Below the pieces are notes generated by a model. That model was not told the DNA's origin. It made no database searches and saw only the letters and a program-made list of their open reading frames with translations. 64,000 bases of DNA from Halomonas rhizosphaerae (lineage in GTDB: Bacteria; Pseudomonadota; Gammaproteobacteria; Pseudomonadales; Halomonadaceae): NCBI RefSeq assembly GCF_030010555.1, contig NZ_JASCQP010000005.1:142331-206330 (forward strand), read 5' to 3'. Every line of letters starts with the position of its first letter. The stretch's first letter is position 1. Of the stretch, positions 25,663 through 38,255 are shown in pieces. Made by a program: the position numbers and the translations under genes.

Positions 25663-27122
25663 CAGAGGGTCTCCTCGGCAAGCGCGGGGCGACGCAGGTG
25701 CCAGTCGGTGGCCTGCTGGAACTGGTGGGCGACGTTGAGCAGTCGCGCCTCGGCGAAGTGGGTGCCCAGTATCTGCAGGCCTACCGGGCGATGGCCCACG
25801 AAGCCGGCCGGCACGCTGATGCCGGGGATGCCCGCCAGGTTGATGGCGATGGTGTAGATGTCCTGCAGGTACATCGAGACCGGGTCCTTCCTGGCGCCCA
25901 GGTCGAAGGCCGGGGTCGGCGAGGCAGGCCCCATCAGCACGTCGACCTCGTCGAAGGCGTCGAGGAAGTCCTGGCGGATCAGCCGGCGTACCTGCTGGGC
26001 CTTCTTGTAATAGGCATCGAAGAAGCCCTCGGAGAGGGTGTGGGTGCCCATCAGGATGCGTCGCTTGACCTCCTCGCCGAAGCCCTCGGCCCGCGAGCGC
26101 TTGTAGAGGTCGGTGAGGTCGGCGGGGGCGTCGCAGCGGTGGCCGAAGCGCACCCCGTCGTAGCGCGACAGGTTGGAGGAGGCCTCCGCCGGGGCGATGA
26201 CGTAGTAGGCCGGGATGGCGTAGTGGGTGTGCGGCAGGCTGACCTCGCGCACCGTGGCGCCCAGCGACTCGTAGACGCGGATCGCCTCGCGTACGGCGCT
26301 CTCCACCGCGGGGTCGAGCCCCTCGCCGAAGTACTCCCGGGGCAGGCCGATCTTCAGTCCCGCCAGGGGGGCGTCGAGCTCCTCGGTGTAGTCGGGCACC
26401 CCGCGGGCCACACTGGTGGAGTCGCGCAGGTCATGGCCGGCGATGGCGCCGAGCAGGCGGGCGCAGTCCTCGGCGGTGCGCGCCATGGGGCCGGCCTGGT
26501 CGAGGCTCGAGGCGTAGGCGATGATGCCGTAGCGCGAGACCCGCCCATAAGTGGGCTTCAAGCCGGTGATGCCGCAGAAGGCGGCCGGCTGGCGGATCGA
26601 GCCGCCGGTGTCGGTGCCCATGGCGGCGGGTACCAGGCCCGCGGCCACGGCGGCGGCGCTGCCGCCGGAGCTGCCGCCCGGCACGGCGTCCCGGTCCCAG
26701 GGGTTCTTCACCGGGCCGAAGAAGCTGTTCTCGTTGGAGGAGCCCATGGCGAACTCGTCCATGTTGGTCTTGCCCAGGCTCACGGTGCCGGCGGCCCTGA
26801 GCTTCTCGACCACGGTGGCGTCATAGGGGGCGATGAAGTTGTCGAGCATCCGTGAGCCGGCACTGGTCTTGACGCCCTCGGTGCAGAAGATGTCCTTGAG
26901 CGCCAGGGGCACGCCCGTCAGCGGGCCCGCGTCGCCGGCGGCGCGGGCGGCATCGGCCCGGTCGGCGGCGGCCAGGGCCTGCTCGGCGGTCACCGAAATG
27001 AAGCTGTTGAGGTCGCCGTCGAGGCGGTCGATGCGCGCGAGCAGTGCCTGGGTGAGCTCGCGGCTGGAGAACTCGCCGGCGGCGAGGCCGGCGGCGAGTT
27101 CCGTCAGAGTCTTGTCATGCAT
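25662..27122 (-). CDS. gatA: Aspartyl/glutamyl-tRNA amidotransferase subunit A
   Basis: A 486-residue amidase-signature protein releasing ammonia from glutamine for tRNA-dependent amidation. The catalytic Ser-cisSer-Lys triad is visible as Lys76 (VPLALKDIF), Ser151 (PGGSSGGSA) and Ser175 ([10 protein letters not shown]), with the spacing known for GatA. Start ATG 27122 lies 51 nt after the gatC stop; the stop overlaps gatB. Presence of gatCAB indicates indirect Gln- and/or Asn-tRNA synthesis; whether AsnRS and GlnRS also exist is outside the window. Confidence 0.97.
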   Translation of the reverse strand: MHDKTLTELAAGLAAGEFSSRELTQALLARIDRLDGDLNSFISVTAEQALAAADRADAARAAGDAGPLTGVPLALKDIFCTEGVKTSAGSRMLDNFIAPYDATVVEKLRAAGTVSLGKTNMDEFAMGSSNENSFFGPVKNPWDRDAVPGGSSGGSAAAVAAGLVPAAMGTDTGGSIRQPAAFCGITGLKPTYGRVSRYGIIAYASSLDQAGPMARTAEDCARLLGAIAGHDLRDSTSVARGVPDYTEELDAPLAGLKIGLPREYFGEGLDPAVESAVREAIRVYESLGATVREVSLPHTHYAIPAYYVIAPAEASSNLSRYDGVRFGHRCDAPADLTDLYKRSRAEGFGEEVKRRILMGTHTLSEGFFDAYYKKAQQVRRLIRQDFLDAFDEVDVLMGPASPTPAFDLGARKDPVSMYLQDIYTIAINLAGIPGISVPAGFVGHRPVGLQILGTHFAEARLLNVAHQFQQATDWHLRRPALAEETL

Positions 27123-27173
27123 GGGCCCTGGGCTCCGTGATGGCTTGCCGGAAACGGATGGGAGTGGCGCGGG

Positions 27174-27461
27174 TCATTCGACGACCCGCGGGACCAGGTA
27201 GAGGCCCTGTTCCACCGCCGGGGCACAGCGCTGGAAGCGGTCGCGCTGGTCGGTCTCGGTGACCTCGTCGGCGCGCAGCCGCTGGGTGGTCTCCAGGGGG
27301 TGGGCCAGCGGGTCGACCCCCTCGGTGTCCAGGGTCTGGAGCTGGTCGACCATCGCCAGGATGCGTCCCAGGTCGTCCAGGTAGTGGGCGGCCTCGTCGT
27401 CGTCCAGGCCGAGCCGGGCCAGGTGGGCGGCCCTGAGAACGTCTGCGTGTTCAAGCGCCAT
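27174..27461 (-). CDS. gatC: Aspartyl/glutamyl-tRNA amidotransferase subunit C
   Basis: A 95-residue GatC, the small subunit stabilising the GatAB interface. Family features are [18 protein letters not shown] at the N terminus, [19 protein letters not shown] in the middle and LR-x-DEV near residue 65, ending LVPRVVE. The start is set at ATG 27461 by family length and alignment; the frame stays open far upstream without homology. It is the first gene of gatCAB and is divergent from mreB. Confidence 0.93.
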   Translation of the reverse strand: MALEHADVLRAAHLARLGLDDDEAAHYLDDLGRILAMVDQLQTLDTEGVDPLAHPLETTQRLRADEVTETDQRDRFQRCAPAVEQGLYLVPRVVE

Positions 27462-27569
27462 GATTGGATGTCCTCGACAGGCAGTGGGGTCTGGGAAATG
27501 ACCGCAGAAGGTACCACATCCGCCGCCTCGCTGGCAGGTCCGGGAATGCCGCGCGCCGCGGGACTTTGC

Positions 27570-28680
<1,111 letters not shown>

Positions 28681-28738
28681 CTCGGGGGGACGCCCTATCA
28701 AGCCGCTGTTCTCGCATGGACCGCTGCCGGGCTATCGC

Positions 28739-29611
28739 ATGCTGCTGTGCGTGATCCTGGCCTCGGCGCTGATGTTCGCCGATACGCGCTTCACCCGCAT
28801 GGAGCCCGTGCGGGCCCAGCTCTCCACCCTGGTGGCGCCCATCCAGTGGCTGGTCAGCCTGCCCAGTGACGTCCTCAACTGGGCCTCGCTGGCACTCTCC
28901 GACCAGCGGGCCCTGGTGGACGAGAATCGTCGCCTGCGCGAGCAGATCCTGACGCTGTCCCACCGCGTGCAGCGAATGGCGAGCCTGACCGCCGAGAACG
29001 TGAGGCTGCGGGAACTGCTCGCGGCCACCCGCCAGCGTGACATGCCCTACATCACCGCCGAGCTGCTGTCGCTGGACCCCGATCCCTTCACCCACCAGAT
29101 GGTGATCGACCGCGGTCGCCGGGATGGCGTCTACGTCGGCCAGCCGGTGCTGGATGCCTCGGGACTGGTCGGCCAGATCACCGCCACCTCGGCCTATTCC
29201 AGTCGGGTGCTGCTGCTGGCCGATGCGAGCCATGCCCTGCCGGTGCAGGTCAATCGCAACGGGTTGCGCTTCGTCCTCCAGGGGGCGGGCAGCTACGATG
29301 CCCTCAACGTCACGCATGTGCCCGACACGGCCGATATCCGCGAGGGCGACCTGCTGACCACCTCGGGGCTGGGCGGGCGCTTCCCGCCGGGCTACCCGGT
29401 GGCCAGGGTATCGGAGGTGGTCCACGACCCGGGCCAGCCCTTCGCCCGGGTCACCGCCGCGCCGGTGGCCCAGCTTCAGCGCTCGCGGCACTTCCTGCTG
29501 CTGTTTCCGCCCGACCCGCCCGCCGCGCCCCCCGAAGGCGAACTGGCTGCCCCGGCCCTCGAGGCGGCCCGTCGCATCGGCACGGCGGTGTCCGACGAGG
29601 AGACGCCCTGA
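28739..29611 (+). CDS. mreC: Rod shape-determining protein MreC
   Basis: An inner-membrane elongasome scaffold: one N-terminal membrane segment, a coiled coil (about residues 50-95: [22 protein letters not shown]) and two beta domains (about 110-265). From ATG 28739 it is 290 residues, but the frame continues upstream without a stop through codons reading KPLFSHGPLPGYR, exactly the usual MreC N terminus. No ATG, GTG or TTG opens that segment; an ATC at 28697, 7 nt after GGGGGGA, is the likely true start. The stop overlaps mreD. Confidence 0.93.
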   Translation: MLLCVILASALMFADTRFTRMEPVRAQLSTLVAPIQWLVSLPSDVLNWASLALSDQRALVDENRRLREQILTLSHRVQRMASLTAENVRLRELLAATRQRDMPYITAELLSLDPDPFTHQMVIDRGRRDGVYVGQPVLDASGLVGQITATSAYSSRVLLLADASHALPVQVNRNGLRFVLQGAGSYDALNVTHVPDTADIREGDLLTTSGLGGRFPPGYPVARVSEVVHDPGQPFARVTAAPVAQLQRSRHFLLLFPPDPPAAPPEGELAAPALEAARRIGTAVSDEETP

Positions 29612-30099
29612 TGGCCACATCCCCGCCTGCCAACTTGCTGTGGATCTGGGTGACCCTGCTGCTGGCCCTGTGCCTGCAGGTGATGCCGCTGGCCGATGGC
29701 TGGCAGGTGTGGCGTCCCGACTGGCTGGGCCTGATGTTGATCTACTGGTGCATGCGCGAGCCGCTGCGGGTCGGTGTCTTCCACGGCTTCGTGCTGGGCC
29801 TCCTGGTGGATCTCATCGAGGGTGCGCCGCTGGGACAGAATGCCCTGCTGCTGTCGCTGCTGGCCTTCCTCTGCGCCCTGGTCTATGCGCGCTTCCGGGC
29901 CTATTCGCTGGTCCAGCAGGCGGTGCTGATCTTCGTACTGCTGGGCATGGTCCAGCTGGCCGAGCAGTGGCTAAGAACCCTCTTCGGGCCCGCCTCGATG
30001 CACCTCTCCTTCCTGCTCTCCGCGCTGATCGGGGCGGTGCTCTGGCCCTGGCTGACCACCCTGTTCGAGGCGCTGGGACGCCGCCTCGCCCGCGACTGA
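29611..30099 (+). CDS. mreD: Rod shape-determining protein MreD
   Basis: A 162-residue polytopic inner-membrane protein (about five or six helices) of the MreD family, partner of MreC in the elongasome. Characteristic are [15 protein letters not shown] and [22 protein letters not shown] in the first half. Its ATG shares a base with the mreC stop (TGATG), indicating translational coupling. Confidence 0.93.
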   Translation: MATSPPANLLWIWVTLLLALCLQVMPLADGWQVWRPDWLGLMLIYWCMREPLRVGVFHGFVLGLLVDLIEGAPLGQNALLLSLLAFLCALVYARFRAYSLVQQAVLIFVLLGMVQLAEQWLRTLFGPASMHLSFLLSALIGAVLWPWLTTLFEALGRRLARD

Positions 30100-30116
30100 C
30101 CCGCCCCGGAGCCGTC

Positions 30117-30722
30117 ATGACCCCTGATCCCGAGCTGTGCCTGGCCTCTGCCTCGCCACGCCGCCGCGACCTGCTCGCCGCGATCGGCGTGGCGGTGGAG
30201 GTGCGTCCCGTGGATATCGACGAGACGCCGAGATCCGGCGAGGCGGCGCACGACTATGTGCTCCGCCTGGCCCGCGAGAAGGCGCTGGCCGGTGCCCGCT
30301 TATCCGCGCTCCCCGCCCTGGGATCGGATACCGCCGTGGTGTGTGATGGCGCGATCCTCGGCAAGCCGGCGGGGCACGAGCAGGCCGCGGCCATGCTGCG
30401 AGGGCTTTCCGGTCGTGCCCACGAGGTGCTCACCGGGGTAGCGGTCACGGGCCCCGCCGGGCTGCTGGCGGCCTGCGTGACCACCCGCGTCTTCCTGCGC
30501 CCGATCAGCGATGCGGAGCTTGCCGCCTACTGGGCCACCGGGGAACCGGCGGACAAGGCCGGCGGCTATGCCATCCAGGGCCTGGCGGCGGTGTTCGTCG
30601 AGCACATCGAGGGCAGCCACTCGGCGGTGGTGGGGCTGCCGCTCTTCGAGACCGCCGAGCTGCTGGCCCGGCAGGGCGTGCCGCTCTGGAACGGGGCGCT
30701 GCCGATCGGGCCTATGTCATAA
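30117..30722 (+). CDS. Maf-family nucleoside triphosphate pyrophosphatase (YhdE type)
   Basis: A 201-residue Maf protein hydrolysing (d)NTPs, for the YhdE branch mainly dTTP/UTP and modified nucleotides, to the monophosphates. Family motifs are [12 protein letters not shown] (residues 9-20), the catalytic Asp71 in [18 protein letters not shown] and [11 protein letters not shown] 30117 follows SD CCGGAGCC. The position between mreD and rng is conserved in gammaproteobacteria and supports the call. Confidence 0.92.
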   Translation: MTPDPELCLASASPRRRDLLAAIGVAVEVRPVDIDETPRSGEAAHDYVLRLAREKALAGARLSALPALGSDTAVVCDGAILGKPAGHEQAAAMLRGLSGRAHEVLTGVAVTGPAGLLAACVTTRVFLRPISDAELAAYWATGEPADKAGGYAIQGLAAVFVEHIEGSHSAVVGLPLFETAELLARQGVPLWNGALPIGPMS

Positions 30723-30755
30723 TGGCCGCAGACTTTTCTGGACAAGGATTTCCGC

Positions 30756-32219
30756 ATGAGCGGTGAAGTACTCATCAACCTGACGCCGATGGAAACCCGT
30801 GTCGCCGTGGTGGAGAACGGCGTGCTGCAGGAGGCCTTCATCGAGCGGGCCCGGCGCCGCGGCATCGTCGGCAACATCTACAAGGGCAAGGTGGTACGCG
30901 TGCTGCCGGGCATGCAGGCCGCCTTCGTCGACATCGGCCTCGACCGCGCCGCCTTCATCCACGCCCACGAGGTGATGCCCCCCGGTACCCCGGCCGACGA
31001 GCAGGTCTCCATCGCCCAGCTGCTCCACGAGGGCCAGGCCCTGGTGGTGCAGGTGACCAAGGACCCGATCGGTTCCAAGGGGGCGCGGCTGACCACCCAC
31101 CTCTCGGTGCCCTCGCGCTACCTGGTCTACATGCCCGATTCTCCCCACCACGGGGTCTCACAGCGCATCGAGGACGAGATGGAGCGCGAGCGGCTGCGCG
31201 GTCTGGTCGAGGCGGCCGGTGCCGACCAGCAGCTGGAGGTGACCGGCGGCTTCATCGTGCGCACCGCCGCCGAGGGCGTCGGCGTCGAGGAGCTCGCCGC
31301 CGACATGCACTTCCTGCTGCGCCTGTGGCGGCGGGTCAGCGAGCGCAAGGTGACCGCGCCGGCCCCCAGCGTGGTCTACGACGACCTGCCGCTGTTCATG
31401 CGCACCCTGCGTGACGTGATGCGCGACGACATCGAGAAGGTGCGCATCGACTCCCGGGAAAACTACGTGAAGTTGATCGAGTTTGCCCAGGAGTTCATGC
31501 CCGCGGCGGTGGAGCGCATCGAGCACTATGCCGGCGAGCGGCCGATCTTCGATCTGTTCAGCGTCGAGGACGAGATCCAGAAGGCGCTGGGGCGCAAGGT
31601 ACAGCTCAAGTCGGGCGGGTATCTCGTTATCGATCCCACCGAGGCGATGACCACCATCGACGTCAACACCGGCGGCTACGTGGGCCATCGAAACCTCGAG
31701 GAGACGATCTTCAAGACCAACCTCGAGGCCGCCACCGCCATCGCCCGCCAGCTGCGGCTGCGCAACCTCGGCGGCATCATCATCATCGACTTCATCGACA
31801 TGGACGACCCGGAGCACCAGCGCCAGGTGCTGCGCATGCTCGAGAAGTCGCTGGAACGCGATCACGCCAAGACCAAGTGCACCGGCGTCACCGAACTGGG
31901 CCTCGTCCAGCTGACCCGCAAGCGCACCCGGGAGAGCCTGGAACAGACGCTGTGCGAGCCCTGTCCGACCTGCGCGGGGCGCGGCACCCTCAAGACCCCG
32001 GAATCGGTCTGCTACGAGATCTTCCGCGAGATCCTGCGCGAGGACCGGGCCTACAGCGCCGAGACCTATGCCGTGCTGGCCTCCCAGGCGGTGGTGGATC
32101 GCCTGCTCGACGAGGAGTCCGCCGCGGTGGCCGACCTGGAGGAGTTCATCGGCAAGCCGATACGCTTCCAGGTGGAGACCCACTACTCCCAGGAGCAGTA
32201 CGACATCGTGCTGATGTGA
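30756..32219 (+). CDS. rng: Ribonuclease G
   Basis: A 487-residue endoribonuclease that matures the 5' end of 16S rRNA and cleaves some mRNAs. It has the N-terminal S1 domain (about 38-125: GNIYKGKVVRVLPGMQAAFVD), the RNase H-like/5' sensor region, catalytic Asp302 (TTIDVNTGG) and Asp345 (IIIDFIDMDD), and the Zn-link Cys403-P-T-Cys406. Length equals E. coli RNase G (489), without the long C-terminal scaffold of RNase E. It follows maf and precedes yhdP by 4 nt. Confidence 0.96.
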   Translation: MSGEVLINLTPMETRVAVVENGVLQEAFIERARRRGIVGNIYKGKVVRVLPGMQAAFVDIGLDRAAFIHAHEVMPPGTPADEQVSIAQLLHEGQALVVQVTKDPIGSKGARLTTHLSVPSRYLVYMPDSPHHGVSQRIEDEMERERLRGLVEAAGADQQLEVTGGFIVRTAAEGVGVEELAADMHFLLRLWRRVSERKVTAPAPSVVYDDLPLFMRTLRDVMRDDIEKVRIDSRENYVKLIEFAQEFMPAAVERIEHYAGERPIFDLFSVEDEIQKALGRKVQLKSGGYLVIDPTEAMTTIDVNTGGYVGHRNLEETIFKTNLEAATAIARQLRLRNLGGIIIIDFIDMDDPEHQRQVLRMLEKSLERDHAKTKCTGVTELGLVQLTRKRTRESLEQTLCEPCPTCAGRGTLKTPESVCYEIFREILREDRAYSAETYAVLASQAVVDRLLDEESAAVADLEEFIGKPIRFQVETHYSQEQYDIVLM

Positions 32220-32223
32220 GCCC

Positions 32224-35200
32224 ATGTCCCTGACCCGCCTCGTCGCTCGCTGGCTATTGACCCTGGTGGCGCTGTTGCTGGCGCTGCTGGCGGTGCTGGT
32301 CCTGGTGCTGCGCCTGCTGCCGGTGCTGCTCGAGACGCAGGCCCCGCGACTGGAGCGCATGCTCTCAGCGCGCTTCAATGCGGTGGTGGAGCTGGACGAG
32401 CTGACGGCCGGCCTGCAGCGCTATGACCCGCACCTGGCGATCGACGGCCTGCAGATCCGCTCCCGGGAAGGGCTGGGACATGTCCCGCTGCTCGAGGTGG
32501 AGCAGGCACAGCTGCACCTGGACAGCCTCGGCAGCCTGGCCGCCGGCGTGCCCCTGGTGGCCGATGCCCGGGTGCAGGGCGTGACCGTGCACCTCTACCA
32601 GGACCAGGCCGGACGCTGGCACTGGCCGGCCCCCGCGGAGCTTCCCCCCGAACTGGTCCCCGAGACCACCTTCGACCTCGAGCGCCTCGACTTCTGGGTC
32701 GGCATGCTGCTGCGCCAGAGCGCCTGGGTCGAGGAGGTCAGCCTGGTGCTGCATGGGCGCAAGGAGCGTGCCGTGCTCAAGGCGCCCCGATTGGTGATGA
32801 CGGGGGATGCGCGCCGTACCCACCTGGAGGGCGAGGTGCTGGTGGAGGGGCAGCGGGAGCAGGCCATCCGGGCGGTGATGGAACTGGTCCCCGGGCCGTC
32901 CGGGCTGCGCGACTTCAGCGCGGCCCTGCAGGCCGAGATGCGGCTCGACAGCCTGCTGGGGCTGTCCGAGGTGCTGGGTTATGGCGATGCCCTGCGCCTG
33001 GAGGCCGCTAGCGGCGAGGCGCGTCTCTGGGGCCGCTGGCATGCCGGCCGCCTGGCCGACCTGCGCCTCGACGTCGATGCCCCCCTGCTGGCGCTGGCCC
33101 AGCCCGAGTCTACCGACGACGAGGCGTCATCCCCTGCCATCGTGCTCAATCGGGTGTCGGCCCGGGGCCAGTGGCTGCGCGAGGCGTCGGGCTGGCAGGC
33201 CTGGCTCGAGGGCGATGCGCGCAGTGCCGACTGGGCCCGTCCCGAGGGAAATGGTGACGCAGCGGCCACGGGGCCGGCCGTGCCTCGCTACTGGCATGCC
33301 CGCAGCCGTGACGATGGCTGGTGGCTCAACACCAGCGAGTTCGACCTCGGCGCCCTGGCCGCCTGGCGCGATCGGCTGCCGCTGCCCGAGGCCCTGGCAC
33401 GGGTGATCGACAGCCTGGACCCGCGCGGACGGGTCAGCGGCCTGGGACTGGGCCGGGAGGGCGGCGATTGGGTCGCTCGGGCGTCTGCCAGCGAGGTGGC
33501 GGTGTCCCCCTGGCAGCAAGCTCCCGGGGGCGGCCCCCTGGATGTCTGGGTGACCTCGCGGGACCTCAGGGGCCACGTCGAGTTCGCCGGGCGCGACAGC
33601 CAGCTGCACTTTCCGCGAGTGTTCGGCCCACCGCTGGCACTCTCCCGCGCCAGCGGCGTGATCGACTGGGCCTACGATGGCCCGCGCAGCTTCGTCAGCG
33701 GGCGCGAGCTCGAGGTCGACTGGAACGGGGCCCGGGTAGAGGGAGGCTTCGGGCTCTCGGTGGGGGGTGGCCAGCGCGGCGGCTTCGGTCTCCAGCTCGA
33801 CCTGCACGACGTGGACGCCATCGAGACCCCCCTGGTCGATTGGCTGCCGGTGGGCGTGCTGGGGCCGGAGCTCACCGACTGGCTGGTCGACGGGGTCGCC
33901 GGCCGGGTGCCCGAAGGCTCGCTGCGCCTCCATGTGCCCCTGAGTCGTGAGGGCGTGAAGGTCGAGCCGGTCCTGCAACTGGCCCTGGAGGTGGAGGAGG
34001 GGCGCCTCTCCTTCGCGCCCGGCTGGCCGGCCATCGAGGGGGTCGGCGGTCGGCTGCGGATGGCCGACGGGACCCTGACAGCGGAAGTGGACCGCGCCGA
34101 GAGCCTGGGGGTCGAGGCGCGCGGCGGCGAGGTCCGCCTGGCGGACGAGCGGCTCGAGGTGAGCGGCGGGCTCGAGGCCTCCGCCGAGGCGCTGCGACGC
34201 TACCTGCTGGCGCTGCCCGTCGAGGGCATGGCGGCGGTGGAGGACTGGCAAGGCGAGGGCCGGGCGTCCGGTACCCTGGACCTGGCCCTGACCCTGGGCG
34301 AGCCCGGCTCCCTGGAACTGGACATCGCCACCGAGGCGGACTTTGCCAGGCTGGTCCATGACCCCCTGGAGCTGACGTTCCGTGACCTCCAGGGGCCCCT
34401 CGCCTGGCATCAGCGCGGCGAGGAGGGCGGCCTGGAGGGGCGCCTGGCCGGGCGGCTGCTGGGCGGGCCCGTGAGCAGCGATATCGACACCCTGGCCGGC
34501 GGGCTCGACCTGGCCGGCACGGCCGAGGCCCAGGCCATCGCCGAGTGGAGCGGCATGTCGGGCCTCGGCGGCCTGATCGAGGGTCAGCTGCCCTGGCAGG
34601 GCCGCCTGGCGATCGGCGACGAGGGCGCCTCGCTGCGCCTCGACAGTGGCCTGGAGGGGCTGGCCATCGCCCTGCCGGACCCGCTGGGCAAGCGCCGCGA
34701 GGCACGCCTGCCCCTGCGGCTGACCTTCGACCTGACCGGGGGGCGCCTGGATGGCCGCCTGGGCGACCGGCTGGGCCTGCGCTGGCGCGAGCTCGACGAT
34801 GGCGCCTCCGGGCAAGGGCAGGCATGGCTGGGGCGGCAGCCGGACGCCTGGCCCCGGGGGCCCGGCTGGCGCGTCGAGGCCTACCAGCCGCGCCTGCCGG
34901 TGGCCGACTGGGCCCGGGCCCTGTCGCCGCTGGTCGCCCGGGGCGGCCGCGGTCAGGGAGATAATGCCGCCCCGGCAGTCCTCTCGTCGCTGGTCTTCGA
35001 GACCGATTGCCTGCAAGTGCAGTCACGCTGCCTGGGGTCGCTGGTCGTGGAGGGCGGTGCGCGCAGCGGGGGCTGGGAGCTGGACCTTGCCGGTAGCCTG
35101 GCCACCGGCCACTTGTCGTATCGACCCGCCCTCGAAGCCCCCCTGGATATCGTGCTGGAGCGCTTGTCGCTGGACGCCCTGGTGCCGCCGGACAGCGGCA

Positions 35201-36078
35201 GTGGCCAGCTGCTGGACGAACTCGATGTGCCGCCCGAGGCGACCCCCCTGCCGGAGGGCCTGGAGGCCGTGCCCGACGGGCGGCTGCGGGTCGCCGAGAT
35301 CGCCTGGCAGGGTCAGCGCCTCGGCCCCTTCAACGGACGCTGGCGGTCGGCGGCCGACCGGCTGGTGGTCGATCCCCTGGGCCTGACGCTGGGGGAGATC
35401 AGCGCCCATGGCAACCTGGTGTGGGAGGCGAGCGGGGCCGGGGACAGCCTGACCCGGGCGCGGCTCGACCTGGACGGCCGGGACCTCGGCACTGCCCTGG
35501 CGGTGCTGGGCCAGCCGGTCGCCGTGCGCAGCGCCGAGACCCGGGTGACGAGCCAACTGGCCTGGCCGGGGGCCCCCTGGCAGTTTGCCCTGGCACGCTC
35601 CCGCGGCAGTCTCGAGATGGCGCTTCGCGATGGGCGTTTCGTCAACATCGAGTCGCCCTCCGCGCGGGTCGTCGGCCTGCTCAACGTCGACAACCTGCTG
35701 CGCCGGCTGAGGCTCGACTTCTCCGATGTCACCGGCCAGGGAACCGCCTTCGATCGTGTCACCGGTGCCGCTACCCTGTATGGTGGAGTGCTGGAAACCC
35801 GCGGTCCGGTGGAGATCGAGGGGCCGGCGACCCGCTTCACCCTGGACGGCAGCGTCGACCTGGCGCGTCGGGAACTCGACCAGCGCCTGGCCGTCACAGT
35901 GCCGGTGAGCAGCAATCTCCCGCTGGCGGCGGTACTGGCCGGCGCCCCGGTGGTCGGCGGTGCCCTGTTCCTCGCCGACAAGCTGTTCGGAGAAGCCATC
36001 GACCGCGTGACCCGAATCCACTACCGCGTGCAGGGCCCCTGGACCTCACCGCGGATCTCTCTGGAAAGTGCCGAATGA
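32224..36078 (+). CDS. yhdP: YhdP-family AsmA-like intermembrane lipid transport protein
   Basis: A 1284-residue envelope protein with one N-terminal membrane helix (about residues 8-33, Leu-rich) and a very long periplasmic beta-rich AsmA/DUF3971-type body ending in the AsmA-2 domain ([17 protein letters not shown]). YhdP bridges inner and outer membranes and helps move phospholipid to the outer membrane with TamB and YdbH. Length matches the family (E. coli 1266). It starts 4 nt after rng and its stop overlaps tldD (ATGA), so all are co-transcribed. Confidence 0.92.
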   Translation: MSLTRLVARWLLTLVALLLALLAVLVLVLRLLPVLLETQAPRLERMLSARFNAVVELDELTAGLQRYDPHLAIDGLQIRSREGLGHVPLLEVEQAQLHLDSLGSLAAGVPLVADARVQGVTVHLYQDQAGRWHWPAPAELPPELVPETTFDLERLDFWVGMLLRQSAWVEEVSLVLHGRKERAVLKAPRLVMTGDARRTHLEGEVLVEGQREQAIRAVMELVPGPSGLRDFSAALQAEMRLDSLLGLSEVLGYGDALRLEAASGEARLWGRWHAGRLADLRLDVDAPLLALAQPESTDDEASSPAIVLNRVSARGQWLREASGWQAWLEGDARSADWARPEGNGDAAATGPAVPRYWHARSRDDGWWLNTSEFDLGALAAWRDRLPLPEALARVIDSLDPRGRVSGLGLGREGGDWVARASASEVAVSPWQQAPGGGPLDVWVTSRDLRGHVEFAGRDSQLHFPRVFGPPLALSRASGVIDWAYDGPRSFVSGRELEVDWNGARVEGGFGLSVGGGQRGGFGLQLDLHDVDAIETPLVDWLPVGVLGPELTDWLVDGVAGRVPEGSLRLHVPLSREGVKVEPVLQLALEVEEGRLSFAPGWPAIEGVGGRLRMADGTLTAEVDRAESLGVEARGGEVRLADERLEVSGGLEASAEALRRYLLALPVEGMAAVEDWQGEGRASGTLDLALTLGEPGSLELDIATEADFARLVHDPLELTFRDLQGPLAWHQRGEEGGLEGRLAGRLLGGPVSSDIDTLAGGLDLAGTAEAQAIAEWSGMSGLGGLIEGQLPWQGRLAIGDEGASLRLDSGLEGLAIALPDPLGKRREARLPLRLTFDLTGGRLDGRLGDRLGLRWRELDDGASGQGQAWLGRQPDAWPRGPGWRVEAYQPRLPVADWARALSPLVARGGRGQGDNAAPAVLSSLVFETDCLQVQSRCLGSLVVEGGARSGGWELDLAGSLATGHLSYRPALEAPLDIVLERLSLDALVPPDSGSGQLLDELDVPPEATPLPEGLEAVPDGRLRVAEIAWQGQRLGPFNGRWRSAADRLVVDPLGLTLGEISAHGNLVWEASGAGDSLTRARLDLDGRDLGTALAVLGQPVAVRSAETRVTSQLAWPGAPWQFALARSRGSLEMALRDGRFVNIESPSARVVGLLNVDNLLRRLRLDFSDVTGQGTAFDRVTGAATLYGGVLETRGPVEIEGPATRFTLDGSVDLARRELDQRLAVTVPVSSNLPLAAVLAGAPVVGGALFLADKLFGEAIDRVTRIHYRVQGPWTSPRISLESAE

Positions 36079-37529
36079 CATCACAGACTCACGCCATGCT
36101 CGACGAGGCCAGCGCTGTCCTGCTGACGCCCGGCGGCCTCGACCTCGCGGCCCTGGATGACGGGCTCGGCCACGCCATGGGCCCGGGCATCGACTATGCC
36201 GACCTCTATTTCCAGCGCAGCTGGCACGAGGGCTGGGTGCTCGAGGACGGCGAGGTCAAGGAAGCCAGCTACAACATCGACGGTGGCGTCGGGGTGCGCG
36301 CCCTGGCCGGCGAGAAGACCGGCTTTGCCTACTCCAACCAGATCACCGCCGATGCCCTGGCCGAGACCGGACGCACCGCCGCCGGCATCGTGCGCCGCGG
36401 CGAGCGGCTGGCGGTGGCGCCGGGCGTGGCCATGGCCAGCCAGGCCCGCTATGCTGGCGTCGACCCGCTCACCGGCCTCTCTGCCGAGGATAAGATCGCC
36501 ATGCTCAAGCTCGCCGACCGGGTGGCCCGGGCGGCGGACCCCTCGGTATCCCAGGTGAGCGCCTCGCTCACGGGGGTCCACGAGGTCGTGCTGGTGCGTG
36601 CCAGCGACGGCACCCTGGCGGCGGACATCCGCCCGCTGGTGCGCTTCAACGTCAGCGTGATCGCGGTGCGCAACGGGCGCCGCGAGCGGGGCAGCGCCGG
36701 CGGTGGCGGCCGCTTCGCGATGGTGCGGCTGCGCGACGAGAACGTCGCCGAGCGCTATGCCAGGGAAGCGGTGAGGCAGGCACTGGTCAACCTGGAGGCC
36801 GTCGAGGCGCCGGCCGGCCAGATGCCGGTGGTACTGGCCCCGGGCTGGCCGGGCATCCTGCTCCACGAGGCGGTGGGCCATGGGTTGGAGGGTGACTTCA
36901 ATCGCAAGGGCAGCTCGGCCTTCGCCGGGCGAATCGGCCAGCAGGTCGCCTCGCGCGGCGTCACCGTGGTCGACGATGCCACCCTGGTCGACCGGCGCGG
37001 CTCGCTCTCCGTCGACGACGAAGGGACCCCGGGCCAGAGCACCACCCTGATCGAGGACGGCATCCTGACCGGCTACATGCAGGACAAGCTCAATGCCCGG
37101 CTGATGGGCATGGCGCCGACCGGCAACGCACGGCGCGAGTCCTTCGCCCACCTGCCGATGCCGCGCATGACCAACACCTACATGCGCGCCGGCAGCGACG
37201 CCCCCGCGGATATCCTGAAGAGCGTGTCGCGGGGCCTCTATGCGGTGAGCTTCGGCGGCGGCCAGGTGGACATCACCTCCGGCAAGTTTGTCTTCTCGGC
37301 CAGCGAAGCCTACCTGATCGAGGACGGCAGGATCACCGCGCCGGTGAAGGGGGCGACCCTGATCGGCAACGGCCCCGAGGCCATGGGCCGAGTCTCGATG
37401 ATCGGCCACGACATGGAACTCGACACCGGTATCGGCGTCTGCGGCAAGGAGGGGCAGGGCGTGCCGGTGGGCGTGGGCCAGCCCACGCTGAAGCTCGACG
37501 AGCTGACCGTGGGCGGCACCCAGTCATAA
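36075..37529 (+). CDS. tldD: Metalloprotease TldD
   Basis: A 484-residue subunit of the TldD/TldE protease, which degrades unfolded peptides and matures some RiPPs such as microcin B17. The HExxxH zinc motif is HEAVGH, His264-Glu265 to His269, in [13 protein letters not shown]. The C terminus has the conserved [13 protein letters not shown] segment. It overlaps yhdP by 4 nt. Its partner gene pmbA follows at 38256 after a convergent darP, the usual gammaproteobacterial arrangement. No RiPP precursor was seen nearby. Confidence 0.96.
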   Translation: MTSQTHAMLDEASAVLLTPGGLDLAALDDGLGHAMGPGIDYADLYFQRSWHEGWVLEDGEVKEASYNIDGGVGVRALAGEKTGFAYSNQITADALAETGRTAAGIVRRGERLAVAPGVAMASQARYAGVDPLTGLSAEDKIAMLKLADRVARAADPSVSQVSASLTGVHEVVLVRASDGTLAADIRPLVRFNVSVIAVRNGRRERGSAGGGGRFAMVRLRDENVAERYAREAVRQALVNLEAVEAPAGQMPVVLAPGWPGILLHEAVGHGLEGDFNRKGSSAFAGRIGQQVASRGVTVVDDATLVDRRGSLSVDDEGTPGQSTTLIEDGILTGYMQDKLNARLMGMAPTGNARRESFAHLPMPRMTNTYMRAGSDAPADILKSVSRGLYAVSFGGGQVDITSGKFVFSASEAYLIEDGRITAPVKGATLIGNGPEAMGRVSMIGHDMELDTGIGVCGKEGQGVPVGVGQPTLKLDELTVGGTQS

Positions 37530-37533
37530 GCGG

Positions 37534-37627
37534 GAAGCTTGAAGCCGGAAGCTGGAAGGTTCCAGAGCCGTCAAGGCTCGGTATCTGCCGGCTTCCAGCC
37601 GCAAGCAGCGCTCTTCCGGCTTCCGGC
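37534..37627. repeat. REP-like nested inverted repeat between convergent tldD and darP
   Basis: GAAGCCGGAAG (37541-37551) pairs with CTTCCGGCTTC (37613-37623), GCTGGAAG (37551-37558) with CTTCCAGC (37592-37599), and a central GAGCC-gtcaa-GGCTC hairpin lies at 37565-37579. The repeated (C/T)GGAAGC units resemble extragenic palindromic repeats. It probably serves as a bidirectional transcript end; no T-run is present. Confidence 0.65.
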
Positions 37628-37628
37628 T

Positions 37629-38135
37629 CTAGAGGCCCGCGGTGTCGCGGATCAGCCGGAACAGCCGGCGGGCGTTGGTTGGCGGTTTCCCCTGGTCCCG
37701 CTCGCGGCGGGCATTGCGGATCAGCTGGCGCAGGGCCTGGCGGTCGACCGCGGGAAACTCGCTGACGAAGGCCTCCACGGCCTCGTCGCCTTCGGCGACC
37801 AGCCGGTCGCGCCACGCCTCCAGGCGGTGGAAGGCATGGTCACGACGCAGCGTCTCGTTCTCGATCTCGTCGAACACCGCCTGGATGCCGTCGAGGTCCT
37901 CGCCGCGCATCAGCTTGCCGACGTACTGCATGTGGCGCCGGCGGGCCTCGCGGGCCTTGATGCGCCCCGTCTCCTCGATGGCTCGCAGCAGGTCGTCGGA
38001 GAGCGGGAAGCGGGCGCGCTGGGCATCGCTCATGGCGATGATCTGTTCGCCGAGCTGCTGCAGGGCCTGCATCTCGCGCTTGAGCTGGGACTTGCTGGGC
38101 CGCTCGTCGGCCGGGGAGAGGTCATCCTGGGTCAT
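37629..38135 (-). CDS. darP: Ribosome-associated protein DarP (YjgA)
   Basis: A 168-residue, highly charged helical protein of the YjgA/DUF615 family that binds the large ribosomal subunit late in assembly. Visible features are SKSQLKREMQALQQLGEQI near the N terminus, ARRRHMQYVGKLMR in the centre and LRQLIRNARRE near the C terminus. It lies opposite to and between tldD and pmbA, the conserved location of yjgA. The 120-bp gap to pmbA probably carries both divergent promoters. Confidence 0.93.
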   Translation of the reverse strand: MTQDDLSPADERPSKSQLKREMQALQQLGEQIIAMSDAQRARFPLSDDLLRAIEETGRIKAREARRRHMQYVGKLMRGEDLDGIQAVFDEIENETLRRDHAFHRLEAWRDRLVAEGDEAVEAFVSEFPAVDRQALRQLIRNARRERDQGKPPTNARRLFRLIRDTAGL

Positions 38136-38255
38136 GCTGGTTCCACGTCAGTCGGGATCGAATTGCGCACCAGTATATCAGCCCGCGGCACGGGGCTGGA
38201 CAATGCACCATCGACAGGGCCGGCCCGATGGCCGGCCGAGTGAGGAGAGACGTTC

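Noticed and set aside
33127..35016. A 629-codon open frame antisense to yhdP
   Set aside because: Composition is typical of an antisense shadow (Gln, Pro, Gly rich) and it has no SD, start context or recognisable domain.
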